Shown here: piece after piece, positions 17,375 through 26,010 of the stretch
How positions within the stretch are numbered: position 1 is the first letter of the stretch
Layout: each line of letters begins with the position of its first letter
Assembly: GCA_017410365.1 (NCBI GenBank)
Contig: JAFQQY010000042.1
Location: 1 to 54,057 of the forward strand
Direction of reading: 5' to 3'
DNA length: 54,057 bases
From: Prevotella sp.
GTDB taxonomy: Bacteria > Bacteroidota > Bacteroidia > Bacteroidales > Bacteroidaceae
Translations under genes and position numbers: made by a program
Notes under the pieces: model-generated
Told to the model about the DNA's origin: nothing
Databases searched by the model: none
Seen by the model: only the letters and a program-made list of their open reading frames with translations

Positions 17375-17410
17375 AATGGGCAGAATTTTCGGTTCTGCCC
17401 ATTTTTATTT
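17375..17410 (+). terminator. Intrinsic terminator after the DUF805 gene
   Basis: AATGGGCAGAA and TTCTGCCCATT form an 11-bp stem (17375-17385 / 17393-17403), followed by TTTATTT. The A-rich left side suggests it may work in both directions. Confidence 0.75.
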
Positions 17411-17427
17411 GTTTTATTAGCTATTTG

Positions 17428-17652
17428 TCAGCTGCCCAAAAACATTCTGAAACAAGGTGTTTCGTCGCTTGTTTCTTCTGCTTCCAGACCTTCATAATAT
17501 ACGAAGTCAGACTTCTTCAGTTCTTCATGAAGAGCTTGGTTCAACTTGTATAAAACCTCAATCAGGGTGAATGAACTTTGATTGTTCGCAGTTAGTTCGA
17601 TGCTCTTTTCTTCAATCGAATCTTCCGTTTCGTTTGTCCCTTCGTAAATCAC
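17428..17652 (-). CDS. Hypothetical protein, probably the frameshifted C-terminal part of the next gene
   Basis: 74 residues from a GTG start, acidic (TEDSIEEKSIELTANNQSS ... KKSDFVYYEGLEAEETSDE). I do not recognise the family. The frame stays open for 12 more codons upstream of the GTG (NNKRIAKAPKIR), back to a TAA that overlaps the end of the membrane protein gene at 17673-18089. Adding a single A to the run in CATAAAATAAT would fuse the two into one protein of about 225 residues, so this may not be an independent gene. Confidence 0.5.
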   Translation of the reverse strand: MIYEGTNETEDSIEEKSIELTANNQSSFTLIEVLYKLNQALHEELKKSDFVYYEGLEAEETSDETPCFRMFLGS

Positions 17653-17672
17653 TCTTATTTTAGGTGCCTTTG

Positions 17673-18089
17673 CTATACGTTTATTATTTTATGATTAGGT
17701 GCATTGCCTAAAATCTCTTCATTATACTTTGTTAAGGCATCGCTGAAATCCTTTTCAGAGTCGTAAAGATTTCTGCCAAACTCCCATACAACAATGTTTG
17801 CAGAATTCTCTATTGGTTTTTGGTTAACAACTTGATTGTTAAGATGTTCAATTTCTTTCTGATATTTATTCAATATGTCTTTTTCACTCTTTGCCACCCA
17901 AATAGAGATGATGCCCACTAATGCCAGACTTGTGAACAGCCATACATTTTTATATTCTTTGATATGGGGTATGAGAAATCCGCAGATTACGACATATACT
18001 AGAAACACAACAGTACCGATAATGCCTCTTTTATTCTTCAGTTTCTTTGTTTCTGATTCTATTTTTTTCTTTAATATTTGCCTTTCCAT
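17673..18089 (-). CDS. Hypothetical two-TM membrane protein, possibly truncated by a frameshift
   Basis: 138 residues: a basic N-terminal helix (KKKIESETKKLKNKRG), two hydrophobic segments at about residues 23-45 and 49-66 (GTVVFLVYVVICGFLIP; VWLFTSLALVGIISIWV), then a helical soluble part ending APNHKIINV. It begins 17 bp after the polA stop on the same strand. The family is unknown. The ending is abrupt and an in-phase continuation exists in the next frame (17428-17652), so a one-base deletion in an A-run near 17685 is suspected. Confidence 0.6.
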   Translation of the reverse strand: MERQILKKKIESETKKLKNKRGIIGTVVFLVYVVICGFLIPHIKEYKNVWLFTSLALVGIISIWVAKSEKDILNKYQKEIEHLNNQVVNQKPIENSANIVVWEFGRNLYDSEKDFSDALTKYNEEILGNAPNHKIINV

Positions 18090-18106
18090 GTTTAATATTT
18101 CCAGTT

Positions 18107-20875
18107 TTAATGCGCTTCCAGCCAGTTTGCGCCCCAGCCGCTGTCGGCAACGAGTGGCACTTGCATTTGGAATGCCTGCTGCATCTCTTCCATAACTATG
18201 CGCTCTACCTGTTCGCGCTCTTCTGGCAGTACTGAGAAGTTGAGTTCGTCGTGTACCTGAAGAATCATTTTTGAACGAATATTCTCCGTTTTGAAACGGT
18301 TATGAATGCGAATCATTGCCACTTTAATGATGTCGGCTGCCGTTCCCTGGATAGGTGCATTGATAGCATTGCGCTCTGCAAAGCCACGGACGGTGGCATT
18401 GGCACTGTTGATGTCGGCGAGATATCGGCGACGACCGAATAGGGTAGTGACGTAACCATTCTGACGTGCCTCTTCCTTGGCCTTTTCCATGTATTCCTTT
18501 ACTTTCGGAAAACTTTCGAAATAGCCGTCAATCAACAGTTTTGCCTCGTCACGACTTATTTCAAGACGCTCGGCAAGTCCGAAGACGGTGATGCCATAGA
18601 TTATGCCGAAATTGGCACGCTTCGCCTTTGTTCGCTGGTCGCGCTCAACATCATTAATATCCTTTTTATATATCTTTGCGGCTGTTGCGGCATGGATATC
18701 ATGACCGCTACGGAAGGCTTCTATCATGTTTTCGTCGCCACTGAGGTGAGCCATCACGCGCAGTTCTATCTGACTGTAGTCTGCTGAGAAAAACATACAA
18801 CCTTCTTCCGGTATAAATGCCTTGCGAATTTCCTTGCCGTCTTCGCCACGCACAGGAATATTCTGAAGGTTAGGGTCGCTTGAAGACAGTCGGCCAGTGG
18901 CTGTAACGGTTTGATTGAACGATGTATGTATATGTCCAGTACGCTCATTTATCAGCTTTGGCAATGCGTCGATATATGTGCCGAGAAGTTTCTTTAACCC
19001 TCTGTGTACCAGTATGTCCGCCACAATCTCGTGCTTGCCTTTAAGTGTCTGAAGAACGTCTTCGCTCGTAACGTACTGTCCGGTTTTTGTCTTCTTCGGT
19101 TTCTCTATTATCTTCATCTTGCTGAAGAGAATATCGCCCACTTGCTTTGGTGATGCTATGTTGAAATGCTCGCCTGCCAGTTCGTAGATACGTTCTTCTA
19201 TTTCGAGCATTCTCTTTGTAAGAATGGCTGATGTTTCTTTAAGCGAGGTGGTGTCGATGCGCACACCTGTCATTTCTATCTCTGCCAAGACTGGCATCAG
19301 TGGCATCTCTATCTCACGGAACAGTTTTGTTGCGCCGTATTTCTCTAATTCTGGTTCGAGCTTGTTTTTCAGGCGCAATGTAATGTCGGCATCCTCGCAG
19401 GCATATTCATAAACCTGAGAGGGTGGGAGAGAGCGCATTGATTTCTGGTTCTTCCCTTTCGGTCCTATCAGTTCATCGATGTGGATGGTTTTATAGTTAA
19501 GGTATATCTCAGCCATGTAGTCCATGTTGTGTCTCAACTCCGGTTGGATGAGATAATGTGCTATCATGGTGTCGAACATTTTGCCTTTGAGCGTCACTCC
19601 GTATTTTCTGAGCACCATCAGGTCGTATTTCAGGTTCTGACCAATTTTCTCTATTTCTTCATTTTCATAGAGCGGTTTGAAGATGTTGACGATTTTTTGC
19701 GCCTCTTCCTGATTTTCGGGTATCGGCACATAAAAAGCTTTCCCTTCTTCTACAGAGAAGCTTAAACCCACCAATTCGGCATCGATTGCACTGGTAGAAG
19801 TCGTCTCCGTATCTAGAACGAGAAATTTATTTGTTAAAAAAAAGTCACAAATTTTGCGCATTTCATCCTCATTCTCAATAAGTTGATAGTCGTGAGAGGT
19901 TGTTCTAAGGGTCTCAAAATTTAAAATTTCTGCGTCATCTTGCCCATTGGGCGCAAAATTTGCAAATAAATCGAGTTGTAAATTATCAGTTCTTGGTTTA
20001 TTTTCAGGTTTTTTAAGAATTTTATTTGTTAGACTCTTAAATTCCAATTCGGCGAAAATTTTCTCCAGTTCTTCTTCGTTTGGCTCTTCATATTTCAGTT
20101 CATCAAGATTCAGTTCGATAGGAACATCAATTTTAATGGTCGCCAAGAATTTTGAGAATTTTATTTGATTGATGTTCTCTTCAACTTTTTTCTTTATTGC
20201 ACCTTTTAGTTTGTCAGTGGATGCAATAAGGTTTTCAATGCTTCCAAATTCTGAAATTAGTTTTATGGCTGTTTTCTCACCTACGCCTGGACAGCCAGGT
20301 ATGTTGTCTGAAGCATCACCCATCAGCCCCAGAAGGTCGATGACCTGTTGTGGTGAAGCAAGTCCGTATTTCTCCATTACTTCTTGTGGTCCCATAATCT
20401 CGTATCCACCTCCAAATCGTGGACGGTACATGCGCACATTTTCCTCAACTAATTGTCCGTAGTCCTTGTCAGGAGTTATCATGAATGTGTCAATAGACCC
20501 CATTTCACCGGCCTTTTTTGCCAATGTGCCTATAACATCGTCTGCCTCATAACCAGACTTTTCTAGCACGGGAATATTCATTGCATTTAAAATCTGCTTG
20601 ATTATTGGTACAGATTTCTTTATATCTTCGGGACAAGCTTCACGTTGTGCCTTGTATTCTGGATATATTTCGTGTCGGAATGTTGGTCCAACAGGGTCAA
20701 ATGCCACACCAATATAAGTTGGTTTTTCGCGTGTTATAACGTCGTTTATTGTGTTCACAAATCCCATAATGGCAGATGTGTTCATTCCCTTAGAGTTGAT
20801 TCTTGGGTTTTTGATAAAGGCATAGTAAGCACGGTAAATGAGTGCATATGCGTCTAAAAGAAAGAGTTTGTCCAT
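18107..20875 (-). CDS. polA: DNA polymerase I
   Basis: 922 residues from the ATG at 20875 (MDKLFLLDAYALIYRAYYAF). A longer frame upstream to 20959 adds a non-homologous leader and would overlap the opposing prenyl synthase start. The 5'-3' nuclease domain covers about 1-300. The 3'-5' proofreading domain looks active: VLDTETTSTSA, IGQNLKYDLM and YACEDADITLRL carry the acidic residues. The polymerase domain covers about 545-922 with motif A SADYSQIELRVMAHLSG, motif B RANFGIIYGI and motif C QVHDELNFSV. It removes RNA primers and fills repair gaps. It is divergent from the polyprenyl synthase gene. Confidence 0.96.
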   Translation of the reverse strand: MDKLFLLDAYALIYRAYYAFIKNPRINSKGMNTSAIMGFVNTINDVITREKPTYIGVAFDPVGPTFRHEIYPEYKAQREACPEDIKKSVPIIKQILNAMNIPVLEKSGYEADDVIGTLAKKAGEMGSIDTFMITPDKDYGQLVEENVRMYRPRFGGGYEIMGPQEVMEKYGLASPQQVIDLLGLMGDASDNIPGCPGVGEKTAIKLISEFGSIENLIASTDKLKGAIKKKVEENINQIKFSKFLATIKIDVPIELNLDELKYEEPNEEELEKIFAELEFKSLTNKILKKPENKPRTDNLQLDLFANFAPNGQDDAEILNFETLRTTSHDYQLIENEDEMRKICDFFLTNKFLVLDTETTSTSAIDAELVGLSFSVEEGKAFYVPIPENQEEAQKIVNIFKPLYENEEIEKIGQNLKYDLMVLRKYGVTLKGKMFDTMIAHYLIQPELRHNMDYMAEIYLNYKTIHIDELIGPKGKNQKSMRSLPPSQVYEYACEDADITLRLKNKLEPELEKYGATKLFREIEMPLMPVLAEIEMTGVRIDTTSLKETSAILTKRMLEIEERIYELAGEHFNIASPKQVGDILFSKMKIIEKPKKTKTGQYVTSEDVLQTLKGKHEIVADILVHRGLKKLLGTYIDALPKLINERTGHIHTSFNQTVTATGRLSSSDPNLQNIPVRGEDGKEIRKAFIPEEGCMFFSADYSQIELRVMAHLSGDENMIEAFRSGHDIHAATAAKIYKKDINDVERDQRTKAKRANFGIIYGITVFGLAERLEISRDEAKLLIDGYFESFPKVKEYMEKAKEEARQNGYVTTLFGRRRYLADINSANATVRGFAERNAINAPIQGTAADIIKVAMIRIHNRFKTENIRSKMILQVHDELNFSVLPEEREQVERIVMEEMQQAFQMQVPLVADSGWGANWLEAH

Positions 20876-20936
20876 AAAACTGATTATTTTAAGTGTAAAA
20901 TTACAAAAAAAATATTCAATATCCCGATAATTTGAG

Positions 20937-20944
20937 TAATTTTG
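20937..20944 (+). promoter_or_regulatory. Candidate -7 box for the polyprenyl synthase gene
   Basis: TAATTTTG matches TAnnTTTG and would start transcription only about 10-15 bp before the ATG at 20962. The box lies inside the upstream extension of the reading frame, which supports the later start. Confidence 0.45.
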
Positions 20945-20961
20945 TAACAAATTTCTCACGG

Positions 20962-21939
20962 ATGGATTACTTAAAACAGATAAAACAACCGATACAGTGT
21001 GATTTGGACGATTTCATCGAGATGTTCAATGGTTCTTTGTCGCATACTGATGGTATGCTTGCTCAGGTTTTAGATCACATACGCAAGCGAGCAGGAAAGC
21101 GTATGAGACCCATGCTTATTTTGTTGATGGCAAAGAATTATGGGTCAGTGTCTGAAGTTACGCAGCATTCAGGCGTCGGATTAGAGTTACTTCATACAGC
21201 ATCTCTTGTACATGATGATGTTGTAGATGAGAGTTCTGAGCGTAGAGGTCAAGCTTCTGTTAATGCAACATATAATAATAAGGTAGCCGTCCTTGTGGGT
21301 GATTATCTTCTGTCTACAGCTTTGCTTCATGTTTCTCTTACGGGTAATCAGCAAATTGTGCAATATTTGGCAGAATTAGGCAGGACTTTAGCTAAAGGAG
21401 AAATATTGCAATTGTCAAACATTAGTAATTCTGAAATATCAGAAGATGTATATTATCAGGTGATAAAGCAAAAGACTGCTGCTTTGTTTGAGGCATGTTG
21501 CGCTATTGGTGCTTTATCTGCTGGAGCAGTTTCCGAAGAAGTAGAAGCAGCAAGGCTTTTCGGTCAGAATCTAGGTATTGCTTTTCAAATACGTGATGAC
21601 ATTTTCGACTATTATGATTCTGAAGAGATAGGTAAGCCAACAGGTAATGATATGGCAGAAGGCAAATTGACATTACCTGTTATCTATGCATTGAATTCTA
21701 CAGGTAATTCTGATATGAACGAATTGGCTCATAAAGTAAAAGAGGGTAGGGTAAGTGCAGATGAAATTTCACGACTAGTTGAGTTCACTAAGAAACATGG
21801 AGGCATTGAATATGCAGAGCAAAAGATGGATTATTTCCGTCAATTATGTCTTGATTTCATTGCTAAGTATTCTGCAAAACAAGATGTAAAAGAGGCATTG
21901 CGAGCTTACGTCGATTTTGTTATTCAAAGAAATAAATGA
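20962..21939 (+). CDS. Long-chain trans-polyprenyl diphosphate synthase
   Basis: 325 residues from MDYLKQIKQP. It has GKRMRP at 45-50, the first Asp-rich motif HDDVVDE (Asp85, Asp86, Asp89) and the second RDDIFDYYD (Asp212, Asp213, Asp216). The residue five places before the first Asp is Ala80; a small residue there usually allows long products, consistent with side chains for menaquinone. It condenses isopentenyl diphosphate onto an allylic primer in the cytoplasm. Menaquinone is the electron carrier used by the Frd/Sdh complex encoded later in this window. The gene is single and ends in a shared bidirectional terminator with deoC. Confidence 0.88.
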   Translation: MDYLKQIKQPIQCDLDDFIEMFNGSLSHTDGMLAQVLDHIRKRAGKRMRPMLILLMAKNYGSVSEVTQHSGVGLELLHTASLVHDDVVDESSERRGQASVNATYNNKVAVLVGDYLLSTALLHVSLTGNQQIVQYLAELGRTLAKGEILQLSNISNSEISEDVYYQVIKQKTAALFEACCAIGALSAGAVSEEVEAARLFGQNLGIAFQIRDDIFDYYDSEEIGKPTGNDMAEGKLTLPVIYALNSTGNSDMNELAHKVKEGRVSADEISRLVEFTKKHGGIEYAEQKMDYFRQLCLDFIAKYSAKQDVKEALRAYVDFVIQRNK

Positions 21940-21956
21940 TATTATTGTTAATTATA

Positions 21957-21995
21957 AAACAAAAACAGGGAACTAATCCCTGTTTTTGTTGTTTA
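21957..21995. terminator. Bidirectional intrinsic terminator between convergent genes
   Basis: AAAACAAAAACAGGG and CCCTGTTTTTGTT form a long stem, with A-runs on one side and T-runs on the other. It can therefore serve both the prenyl synthase gene and the deoC operon. Confidence 0.75.
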
Positions 21996-22043
21996 TGATG
22001 CTTTTTATTAATCCGCTTTTTACTATCAATTTGATTTAATGTT

Positions 22044-22955
22044 TTAGAAGAACTTTGTCTCTTCGCCTGTTATCTCGCTTAAAAGCATATTAGCAAGACG
22101 ACTAGTTCCTAAACGTAACCATTTGTTTGTCAACCATTTCTCTCCCAAAATTTCCTTAACAATTGTATAATAGATGAGTGCGTCCATGACGGTGTTGATA
22201 CCACCAGCTGGTTTGAAGCCTATTTGTATGCCAGTTTCTTCGTAGTATTCCTTTATTGCCTGGCACATAACGTATGCTGCCTCAGGTGTGGCTGCGGGTT
22301 GCTCTTTACCTGTGCTTGTTTTTATGTAGTCTGCACCTGCATACATTGCAAGCAAAGACGCTTTCTTTATGTTTTCTGCTGTTTTCAAGCAACCAGTTTC
22401 AAGGATAACTTTCATAGCATTTTCGCCACAAACTTGCTTTAATTCGCTGATTTCATCGCATACACCTTCATAGTCACCGCTTAGGAATTTGCCAACAGAC
22501 ATAACGATATCTATTTCTGTTGCGCCGTCTTTAATAGCAAGTGCTGTTTCTGCTACTTTTACTTCTATTAGAGCTTGTGATGATGGGAAACTTCCTGATA
22601 CACATGCTATTTCAACCCCTTCCACCTCCAGTGATTCGCTTACTGTCTTGGCAAAACAAGGATAAACACATATCGTTGCCACGTGAGGAAGATCAGCAAA
22701 TGCTTCGTCAAATTCGTTGACTTTTTCAGTAAATGCCATCACGCTCTCTTCCGAATCTGTGGTTTTGAGCGTTGTAAGTTCAACACTTCCCATAAGGAAT
22801 TTTTTCACTTCCAAATTGTCGTTTTCATGTACTTTCTCAGTTATGATTTTTTTTACAGCTTCGCGTACTTCATCGTCTGAGAGTTTACAGTTATACTTGC
22901 TTAATGCTTCATCGTATTTATTAGCGTTTGCAAGGTTAAAATGATTTTCAGCCAT
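22044..22955 (-). CDS. deoC: Deoxyribose-phosphate aldolase
   Basis: 303 residues, class I aldolase with a TIM-barrel core. The Schiff-base lysine lies in DYIKTSTGKE and the assisting lysine in GFKPAGGI, as in E. coli DERA. It cleaves 2-deoxyribose-5-phosphate to glyceraldehyde-3-phosphate and acetaldehyde, ending deoxynucleoside breakdown. An N-terminal extension of about 50 residues before the core is usual for the longer form. It is the last gene of the mnmG-apt-uvrC-dtd-mazG-like cluster, 57 bp after the pyrophosphohydrolase gene. Confidence 0.94.
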   Translation of the reverse strand: MAENHFNLANANKYDEALSKYNCKLSDDEVREAVKKIITEKVHENDNLEVKKFLMGSVELTTLKTTDSEESVMAFTEKVNEFDEAFADLPHVATICVYPCFAKTVSESLEVEGVEIACVSGSFPSSQALIEVKVAETALAIKDGATEIDIVMSVGKFLSGDYEGVCDEISELKQVCGENAMKVILETGCLKTAENIKKASLLAMYAGADYIKTSTGKEQPAATPEAAYVMCQAIKEYYEETGIQIGFKPAGGINTVMDALIYYTIVKEILGEKWLTNKWLRLGTSRLANMLLSEITGEETKFF

Positions 22956-23012
22956 ATTATTCTTTTATTTGTAATTTACTGTTAATATGTTTGTTAGCTT
23001 TTGATTCTTTAT

Positions 23013-23342
23013 TTATAATTTTGAATTGTTCAGATGTCTTTTGCTGTCTCTTTTGGTTTTCTTCTCAATGCTTTTCTTTAGTTCTTCAGTGAGGTCAATT
23101 CCTGTTTGATTTGCCAAGCAAATTAGTACCCATAGCACATCAGCCATTTCCTCTCCAAGGTTTGCCTTTTCTCCTTCTTTAAAACTCTGGTCTCCATATT
23201 GTCGAGCCATGATACGTGCAAGTTCGCCTACTTCTTCAGTAAGGCAGGCCATATTTGTCAGTTCAGAGAAATATCGTACACCGTATTCCTTAATCCATTG
23301 GTCAACAGTAAGCTGAGCTTCTTTTATTGTCATACTATTCAT
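23013..23342 (-). CDS. MazG-like nucleotide pyrophosphohydrolase
   Basis: 109 residues with the MazG metal-binding pattern EEVGELARIMAR followed by EEMADVLWVLICLAN. These proteins hydrolyse nucleoside triphosphates, often unusual or excess (d)NTPs, to monophosphates. The ATG overlaps the stop of the upstream small membrane protein (TAATG), implying translational coupling. Met4 (MTIKEAQ) is an alternative start. The DNA salvage and repair neighbours (apt, deoC, uvrC) fit a nucleotide housecleaning role. Confidence 0.88.
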   Translation of the reverse strand: MNSMTIKEAQLTVDQWIKEYGVRYFSELTNMACLTEEVGELARIMARQYGDQSFKEGEKANLGEEMADVLWVLICLANQTGIDLTEELKKSIEKKTKRDSKRHLNNSKL

Positions 23343-23572
23343 TAAATTAGTTCAAACACAATAACATTGACAATTAGAAGTAATATAATTAAGTTTATTA
23401 TCTTGCTAACCATGCTTAATTCCTTCCATTTTATAAGTTTGTAAATTGTCTCTATAGCCCACATGCAGCAACCTGTAAACATTAATACTATTCGTGGTTC
23501 AATCCAATGCGAAAGTATATACAAAATTATACCCAAAACACCAATTGTTTCAATAATCTTTTCTTTGTTCAT
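23342..23572 (-). CDS. Small membrane protein of unknown function
   Basis: 76 residues with three hydrophobic stretches (IGVLGIILYILSHW, IVLMFTGCCMWAIETIY, KIINLIILLLIVNVIVF). It starts 11 bp after the dtd stop and its own stop overlaps the start of the MazG-like gene, so it is an integral part of the operon. I do not recognise the family. Confidence 0.65.
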   Translation of the reverse strand: MNKEKIIETIGVLGIILYILSHWIEPRIVLMFTGCCMWAIETIYKLIKWKELSMVSKIINLIILLLIVNVIVFELI

Positions 23573-23583
23573 ATTAATGATTT

Positions 23584-24036
23584 TTATTCCTTGTTTTTAG
23601 TGTCCATGCATATTGTAACAGGTCCGTCGTTAAGCAATTCAACCTTCATGTCTGCACCAAATTCACCCGTGCCCACTGTTTTACCAAGTGATTCAGTTAG
23701 CCCCTTACAAAAGTACTCGTATAAAGGCACAGAAATTTCGTGGCTTGCAGCTCTAAGCCAAGAGGGGCGATTGCCCTTCTTGTAGCTTGCAAATAGCGTA
23801 AATTGTGAGATTACAAGTATTTCACCATCTACATCCATTATGCTACGGTTCATTACGCCGTTTTCGTCGTCGAATACACGTAGTCCAATAATTTTTCTAA
23901 TCAGCCATTCTGCATCTTCTTTTGTGTCGTCTTCACCCACTCCAAGAAGTATGAGATACCCCTGTTTTATGGCCGATTTAACTTCGCCCTCTATTGTTAC
24001 ACTTGCATGTTTTACACGTTGAATTACTATTCTCAT
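23584..24036 (-). CDS. dtd: D-aminoacyl-tRNA deacylase
   Basis: 150 residues, full length. The N-terminus MRIVIQRVKHASVTIEG, the catalytic SQFTLFASYKKGNRPS and the cross-subunit NDGPVTI motif (the Gly-cis-Pro loop that rejects L-amino acids) are all present. The enzyme removes D-amino acids and glycine wrongly attached to tRNA. A TACCTTTG box 5-12 bp upstream of the ATG suggests an extra internal promoter giving an almost leaderless message. Confidence 0.95.
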   Translation of the reverse strand: MRIVIQRVKHASVTIEGEVKSAIKQGYLILLGVGEDDTKEDAEWLIRKIIGLRVFDDENGVMNRSIMDVDGEILVISQFTLFASYKKGNRPSWLRAASHEISVPLYEYFCKGLTESLGKTVGTGEFGADMKVELLNDGPVTICMDTKNKE

Positions 24037-24040
24037 ATTG

Positions 24041-24048
24041 CAAAGGTA
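24041..24048 (-). promoter_or_regulatory. dtd: Candidate internal -7 box just upstream of dtd
   Basis: Minus-strand TACCTTTG fits TAnnTTTG. The predicted transcription start would coincide with the dtd ATG. No good -33 box is seen. Confidence 0.3.
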
Positions 24049-24072
24049 GTATTTTTATTTATAAAGAGGCAT

Positions 24073-25917
24073 TTAGTTGTTTTCTTTTTCCTCTTTAATG
24101 TGGAAATAGTTGTATATTATCTCGGCCTTTGATGTACCTGTAATATTTGTAAGTGTTTGAATATCAGACTCCTTGATTCTTTTAACACTCTTAAGTTTGC
24201 TTATCAGTGCTTCTTTTGTTTTGGGTCCTATGCCCTTGATATCGTCAAGCTCGCTGTGAAGTGCATGTTTTGACCTTTTATCCCTATGGAAAGTTATGGC
24301 ATAGCGGTGAACTTCATCTTGTATTTGTGTCAGCACATGAAACAATTCGCTGTCGGTTTTAAGTTGGATGCTTTTTGCTGGTTGTCCATAAAGCAGTTCG
24401 TTTGTTCTGTGTCGGTCGTTTTTTGCCAGTCCTGCGATAGGTATTTTCAGCTTAAGTTCGTTCTCTATAACTTCTCTAACTACACTCATTTGACCTAGTC
24501 CACCATCAGTAATTATAAGGTCTGGTAGTGGAGAGTTTTCTTCAATCATTCTACTATATCTTCTGTAGACAACCTCCTTCATAGATGCGTAATCATCAGG
24601 TCCAACAACGGTCTTGATATTATACTTTCTATAGTCTTTTTTTGATGGTTTGAGACCCTTGAACACCACGCAACCAGCAACAGCATCAGAGCCAGATATA
24701 TTACTGTTATCAAAACATTCTATATGATACGGCATCTTAGGAAGTTGTAGTTTGTCTTGCAACTCTTTCATCAGGCGTGTTTGCTTCTGCTCTGGATTAA
24801 GTTTCTCTACTTGTTTTAGACGGTCAAACTTATATTGTTTACCGTTCATTACAGATAAGTCTAAAAGTGTTTTTTTATCACCCCTCTGTGGTACAGTTAT
24901 AGTTATACCTTCGAGGCTTATGTCCATTTCAAAAGGAACAATAATTTCTTTTGAGGTACTTTTAAAACGCTCGCGCATTTCTATTATGCCAAGAGACAGC
25001 AATTCCTCGTCTTTTTCGTCAAGTTTTTTCTTATATTCAAACGTAAACGATTGATTTATTGCACCTCCAGAGACATGCATGTAATTGATATATGCGGTCT
25101 TTTCGTCACTTGTAATGCTGAAAACATCTATGTTGTTGATAGTGTTGCTTACAACCTCACTTTTTGCGCAGAACCCTTCTATCAGTAGATATCTTCGTTT
25201 TATTTCTTCTGCCTGTTCAAACTTTAATTCCTCTGCTAGAGTCATCATTTCTTCTTTGAGTTCTTGCAGGATTTTTCTAGTGTTTCCCTTAAGTATTTCC
25301 TTAGCTTGAGCAATGCATTTTTGGTAGTCTTCAAATGATTGTTTTCCAACGCAAGGAGCACCGCAATTCTTTATATGATATTCAAGGCATACACTATATT
25401 TTTTGTCTTCTATTCCGTCTTTGGTTATTGGGAAACGGCATGTACGCGGACGATATAGTTTTTTTATTAATTCTAGAACTGCATACATTGAACCTAAGTG
25501 AGAATATGGTCCATAATATGTCCCCCATTTTTTGTTTACAGTTCTCGTTTTAAATACCCTTGGAAACATTTCACCAGTAATGCATATCCAAGGATATGTT
25601 TTACCGTCTTTTAGTAGTACGTTATACTTCGGATTGTATTTTTTGATTAAGCTATTTTCAAGCAACAAAGCATCTTCTTCGGTGTTTACAACAGTATATG
25701 TAATGTTGTGAATCTTGCTAACCAGTACTTTTGTTTTAAATCGGTCAACTTCTGTATGGAAATAACTTGAAACGCGATTCTTGAGGTTTTTAGCCTTGCC
25801 TACATAGATTATAGTGCCATCAGCATCATAATATTGATAACTGCCAGGTTTCTCTGGCAGTCGTTTTACTATGTCTTTCAGGTATACTAATCGCTTCTCG
25901 TTTTCTTCTTTTGTCAT
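24073..25917 (-). CDS. uvrC: Excinuclease ABC subunit C
   Basis: 614 residues. The GIY-YIG nuclease is at the N-terminus (KPGSYQYYDADGTIIYVGKA), and a Cys-containing region (CLEYHIKNCGAPCVGK) and UVR helices follow near residues 195-235. The C-terminal RNase H-like nuclease carries IECFDNSNISGS and DLIITDGGLGQ, and the end has helix-hairpin-helix motifs (LDDIKGIGPKTKEALISK). UvrC makes both incisions in nucleotide excision repair after UvrAB loads. A GGAG run precedes the ATG. The gap to apt upstream contains a parS site. Confidence 0.96.
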   Translation of the reverse strand: MTKEENEKRLVYLKDIVKRLPEKPGSYQYYDADGTIIYVGKAKNLKNRVSSYFHTEVDRFKTKVLVSKIHNITYTVVNTEEDALLLENSLIKKYNPKYNVLLKDGKTYPWICITGEMFPRVFKTRTVNKKWGTYYGPYSHLGSMYAVLELIKKLYRPRTCRFPITKDGIEDKKYSVCLEYHIKNCGAPCVGKQSFEDYQKCIAQAKEILKGNTRKILQELKEEMMTLAEELKFEQAEEIKRRYLLIEGFCAKSEVVSNTINNIDVFSITSDEKTAYINYMHVSGGAINQSFTFEYKKKLDEKDEELLSLGIIEMRERFKSTSKEIIVPFEMDISLEGITITVPQRGDKKTLLDLSVMNGKQYKFDRLKQVEKLNPEQKQTRLMKELQDKLQLPKMPYHIECFDNSNISGSDAVAGCVVFKGLKPSKKDYRKYNIKTVVGPDDYASMKEVVYRRYSRMIEENSPLPDLIITDGGLGQMSVVREVIENELKLKIPIAGLAKNDRHRTNELLYGQPAKSIQLKTDSELFHVLTQIQDEVHRYAITFHRDKRSKHALHSELDDIKGIGPKTKEALISKLKSVKRIKESDIQTLTNITGTSKAEIIYNYFHIKEEKENN

Positions 25918-25955
25918 TCTTGACTCCTTTTGTTTAAAGTACTTTTATAAAGATT

Positions 25956-25971
25956 TGTTTCACGTGAAACA
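25956..25971. promoter_or_regulatory. parS site 1 (ParB/Spo0J centromere sequence)
   Basis: TGTTTCACGTGAAACA, a perfect 16-bp palindrome that matches the conserved bacterial parS consensus base for base. It lies in the 93-bp gap between apt and uvrC. Confidence 0.9.
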
Positions 25972-26010
25972 ACAGTATTGTAACTTGTGCTATGAGTTGT
26001 TCACTTTGGT

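Noticed and set aside
20876-20959. Longer N-terminus for DNA polymerase I
   Set aside because: The extension has no family similarity and would overlap the start region of the divergent prenyl synthase gene.
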